Source of the DNA: Lachnospiraceae bacterium
Lineage (GTDB): Bacteria; Bacillota; Clostridia; Lachnospirales; Lachnospiraceae
Assembly: GCA_017513625.1 (NCBI GenBank)
Contig: JAFXEW010000105.1
Location: 1-35,400 of the forward strand
Length of the DNA stretch: 35,400 bases
Direction: 5' to 3'
Shown: in pieces, positions 33,180-35,400 of the stretch
How positions within the stretch are numbered: position 1 is the first letter of the stretch
How the letters are laid out: each line of letters opens with the position of its first letter
Notes under the pieces: generated by a model
The model's input: the letters and a program-made list of their open reading frames with translations, nothing else
What the model was told of the DNA's origin: nothing
Databases searched by the model: none
Position numbers and translations under genes: made by a program

Positions 33180-34313
33180 CTAGCGTACAGTATACCGGAT
33201 ACCTCGTAATTCCGCATACTCCTGTGCCGGCGAGCCCTCCATAACGGAAAGGACAACGTTATCACAGAAATCAAACGCCTGTGTACCAATGTACTCAAGC
33301 CCATCCGGAATCACCATTTCTCCCAATCCTTTGCAACCGTAAAACGCCATATCCGCAATAGACTTCAAACCATTGGGCAGAATAATATTTTGCAGTTCAC
33401 TGCAACCGCCAAACGCCCCATACCCAATCACCGTTACAGTTTCCGGCAGTGTTAAGGTGCTGTACCCACGGGTCCCGCCCAAAATATAATCAGGAATCCT
33501 GGTTATCCCTTCTTCAAACACAATATTTTCCACGGCAACACCCGCATAAAGGTTGTGGGAATCAATCTGTCCCTCTCCGGCCGATTCTCTGACGATTAGG
33601 TTCCGAATGGTCGTATTTGCAAAGGCAAAGGCCTCCACCACCAATTCGCCGGTGTCAACCGTTTCGAAGACCAGCTTATAGCAATTGGCAAAGGCATTGG
33701 AGCCGATATGCAGGTCGGTGTCCGGCATGACCACACTCACCAGTTCGCCACAGTTTACAAACGCATACTCAGCAATGGACGTAACTGTGTCCGGCAACTC
33801 CACGGCATACACATTATCACAATCTTCAAAGGCACTTCTTCCGATTCGTGTTACATTGCCTTTTACGATAATTTTATATGTTTCCTGCAATTCGTACCGA
33901 CTCATCTCTGCATTGACAAGCTCTCTGGTCAGTTCACCGGTACCGGTAATAGTAATCGTCTGCATTGTGACTGTTTCAGGCTCGGGAACAGTTGTTTCCG
34001 ATTCCTGCGACATTGGCAACTCACCCACAGATGAAGGAAGTGTTTGGGAAATAGCTAGTACAGTAAGCACAGATGCAACTCCATATACCATTTTGCGTCC
34101 CAACTTGGAATGCCTTTTTTGTTTTTTATAAGAGACATCCTCAGGGTAATGTTCCAAATCCTCCTGTATCTCCTCAAAAAATTCTGTTCCTTTTTCATAC
34201 ACTTCAAAACCGGTTTCAAAATATTCCCGAGGCAGACTTGTATTCTCCCGTAGTTGATCCAATTCTATATTTCTGCCATATTCATCCATGGTATTTATAT
34301 ATTCTTTTTTCAT
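33180..34313 (-). CDS. Membrane-anchored BspA-type leucine-rich-repeat protein
   Basis: 377 residues: an acidic cytoplasmic N-terminus (1 to about 70), a membrane helix (about 74-92), a Thr/Glu/Pro-rich spacer (about 95-115), then a beta segment and about six LRR_5-type repeats (about 145-360) such as VTRIGRSAFEDCDNVYAVELPDTV and LKSIADMAFYGCKGLGEMVIP, each with the IGxxAFxxCxxL core. In gut bacteria such repeats often mediate binding at the surface. The helix without a cleavable signal puts the repeats outside. ATG follows GGTGATG. It lies 16 bases after the MscS-type gene and may be co-transcribed with it. Binding partner unknown. Confidence 0.88.
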   Translation of the reverse strand: MKKEYINTMDEYGRNIELDQLRENTSLPREYFETGFEVYEKGTEFFEEIQEDLEHYPEDVSYKKQKRHSKLGRKMVYGVASVLTVLAISQTLPSSVGELPMSQESETTVPEPETVTMQTITITGTGELTRELVNAEMSRYELQETYKIIVKGNVTRIGRSAFEDCDNVYAVELPDTVTSIAEYAFVNCGELVSVVMPDTDLHIGSNAFANCYKLVFETVDTGELVVEAFAFANTTIRNLIVRESAGEGQIDSHNLYAGVAVENIVFEEGITRIPDYILGGTRGYSTLTLPETVTVIGYGAFGGCSELQNIILPNGLKSIADMAFYGCKGLGEMVIPDGLEYIGTQAFDFCDNVVLSVMEGSPAQEYAELRGIRYTVR

Positions 34314-34329
34314 AAGACATCACCACAAT

Positions 34330-35223
34330 CTATTTGCTATGTACATCAACCTGTGGATACGGAATTATTATTCCATCCTTATCAAACATAATCTTTATTT
34401 CTTTATTCAGAAGTCTTCTGCCTTTAAAAATATTTTCTTCGGAAACATCTGCAATAATTCTGAGTACTACACCGGAATCCGCCAATGCTTCAACTCCTGC
34501 AAACTCGACTCGTCCAATGAAAATATCCGTATGTTTCGCCTTGATTTTCTGCAACATATTAACCAATTTTTCTTCCAATTCTTCTATATCCGTATTATAG
34601 GATACACTTACGTCACACACAGCTACCGAACGTTGATTGGAGCGATTCACAATATTTTTCAACTCAGAGTTATTGATAATTTTAATATTACCACCGGTAT
34701 CCTCCAAACTCAAAGTACGAATACCTATCTCCTTTACCTTTCCTCTGAAACCGTCAATTTCTACAATATCCCCCACATTATACTGATTCTCAAACAAGAT
34801 AAATACACCGGTTACCAAGTCTGCAACAAGACTTTCCGCACCGAAGCCAAGAATCAATGCAAAAATTCCTACACTGGCAAAAATCGTGCTCACATTCACG
34901 CCAATGATTGATAAAATCCAACAAAATGCCACCAGCGCAGAAATATACTTAATTAAACTGGAAATAACCGTGACCAAGGTTCCTATGCGGCCTCTTCTGT
35001 TTCGGAATAAGTTCAGAACAATCAACAAAACATTGCTAATCAACACCACTAATGCCAGAGCCAACACCACATTTAACATCATTCCACCGCTTATCTTAAG
35101 CCCCGCTTCCATATCCTCTAAGTCATCAAACAAATCCGTTTCTTTCGCTATCAACATGATTGTCATAAGCAGAATACCGGAAAATACTATCAAAAAAATA
35201 CTCTTGTAAATTTGTTTCTTCAT
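34330..35223 (-). CDS. Small-conductance mechanosensitive channel, MscS family
   Basis: 297 residues from the ATG at 35223, which follows GGAGGG; a longer frame from 35292 has no ribosome site. There are membrane helices near 9-24, 48-70 and 90-108, then the pore helix with GIFALILGFGAESLVADLVTGVF and the MscS beta domain (GDIVEIDGFRGKVKEIGIRTLSLEDTGGNIKIINNSEL), then the C-terminal alpha/beta domain. Such channels open under membrane tension to release solutes after osmotic downshift. The gene has its own promoter. It appears intact. Confidence 0.93.
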   Translation of the reverse strand: MKKQIYKSIFLIVFSGILLMTIMLIAKETDLFDDLEDMEAGLKISGGMMLNVVLALALVVLISNVLLIVLNLFRNRRGRIGTLVTVISSLIKYISALVAFCWILSIIGVNVSTIFASVGIFALILGFGAESLVADLVTGVFILFENQYNVGDIVEIDGFRGKVKEIGIRTLSLEDTGGNIKIINNSELKNIVNRSNQRSVAVCDVSVSYNTDIEELEEKLVNMLQKIKAKHTDIFIGRVEFAGVEALADSGVVLRIIADVSEENIFKGRRLLNKEIKIMFDKDGIIIPYPQVDVHSK

Positions 35224-35290
35224 TCTAAACCCTCCTCGTATTGTGTGTTTAAGCAAATACAGTATAGCATTGTTAACATTGTTCAAGAAC

Positions 35291-35320
35291 ATTATACTAT
35301 ATTTACTTCAATTAATTCAA
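35291..35320 (-). promoter_or_regulatory. Promoter of the MscS-type gene
   Basis: On the minus strand: -35 TTGAAT (35315-35320), 18-base spacer, -10 TATAAT (35291-35296). The leader is about 60 bases. The -35 overlaps the last codons of the upstream partial gene. Confidence 0.6.
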
Positions 35321-35400
35321 TACCTTTACCAACACAACTGTTGGCTTATTATCTTTATCTGCAAATATATCCCACTCAAGCAGTGGGCTTTTGACGATTC
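35312..35400 (-). CDS. C-terminal end of an unknown gene, cut by the window edge
   Basis: The minus-strand frame entering from the right edge has 28 full codons (IVKSPLLEWDIFADKDNKP, then TVVLVKVLN) and a TAA at 35312. The composition is protein-like and no other frame here is as good. I do not recognise the family. Too short to assign a role. Confidence 0.45.
   Translation of the reverse strand, partial: IVKSPLLEWDIFADKDNKPTVVLVKVLN

Noticed and set aside
35224..35292. Longer MscS-type start at 35292
   Set aside because: No ribosome site; it would begin at the promoter -10. The ATG at 35223 has GGAGGG.
35372..35394. Hairpin CCCACT/AGTGGG followed by CTTTT on the plus strand as a terminator
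   Set aside because: It lies within a good minus-strand reading frame end and no plus-strand gene precedes it.
1..35400. CRISPR array, tRNA or rRNA genes
   Set aside because: No regularly spaced direct repeats with variable spacers, no cloverleaf or CCA-ending sequences and no rRNA-like blocks were seen on either strand. The only tandem repeat is the coding 33-bp minisatellite.

Overview
The window looks like a chromosomal segment of an anaerobic Gram-positive gut or rumen Clostridia bacterium, most likely Lachnospiraceae. The evidence is the low-to-medium GC content, strong AGGAGG-type ribosome binding sites, sigma-A promoters, a LexA box of the Bacillus/Clostridium type, a type IV pilus cluster with no secretin gene in view, a pyrophosphate-dependent phosphofructokinase and a membrane-anchored GH5 cellulase. 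Almost everything is on the minus strand. The plus-strand exceptions are one very large membrane protein (15867-20414) and one small SOS-type gene (32283-32561).

Region 1 (1-11029, minus): a type IV pilus operon. In transcription order it holds a protein with eight tandem SHOCT-like repeats, the retraction ATPase pilT, an intergenic gap with two tandem promoters, the extension ATPase pilB with an N-terminal MshEN (c-di-GMP-binding type) domain, the platform protein pilC, two paralogous major pilins, the prepilin peptidase pilD, a fused pilM-pilN gene, a pilO-like gene and a minor pilin-like gene cut by the window edge. A clean promoter (TTGAAA-17-TATTAT) precedes the SHOCT gene.

Region 2 (11148-15668, minus): a MoxR ATPase followed by one large protein that fuses DUF58, a TgpA-like membrane part, a transglutaminase and a DUF4129-like tail, functions usually split over two or three genes. 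Divergent from it is a 1515-residue protein built from two YfhO-type glycosyltransferase-like units, closed by a strong terminator.

Region 3 (20493-24070, minus): an ABC exporter operon of MacAB type (ATPase, adaptor, permease) behind a near-consensus promoter whose -10 lies in a palindromic operator candidate. Region 4 (24071-27569, minus): a signal-anchored CBM2-GH5 cellulase, then a PPi-type phosphofructokinase, each with its own hairpin.

Region 5 (27706-30336, minus): an ECF sigma factor translationally coupled to an RsgI-type transmembrane anti-sigma factor. The sensor part (three PepSY units, a 33-bp minisatellite coding for an acidic Ser/Glu/Thr stretch, and a proline-rich end) is separated from the membrane part by an in-frame UGA.

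Region 6 (30350-32561): a Y-family translesion polymerase broken by a one-base frameshift, a coupled small YolD-like gene, and a divergent small conserved gene. The small gene's promoter carries a LexA box inside its -35/-10 spacer.

Region 7 (32562-35400): a non-coding stretch with hairpins and direct repeats, a decayed small membrane-protein frame, a membrane-anchored BspA-type leucine-rich-repeat protein, an MscS-type channel, and the last 28 codons of a gene cut by the right edge. Three interrupted reading frames lie within about 4 kb (28988-33127), so this part is either decaying or carries sequence errors. No tRNA, rRNA, CRISPR array or intact mobile element was seen.
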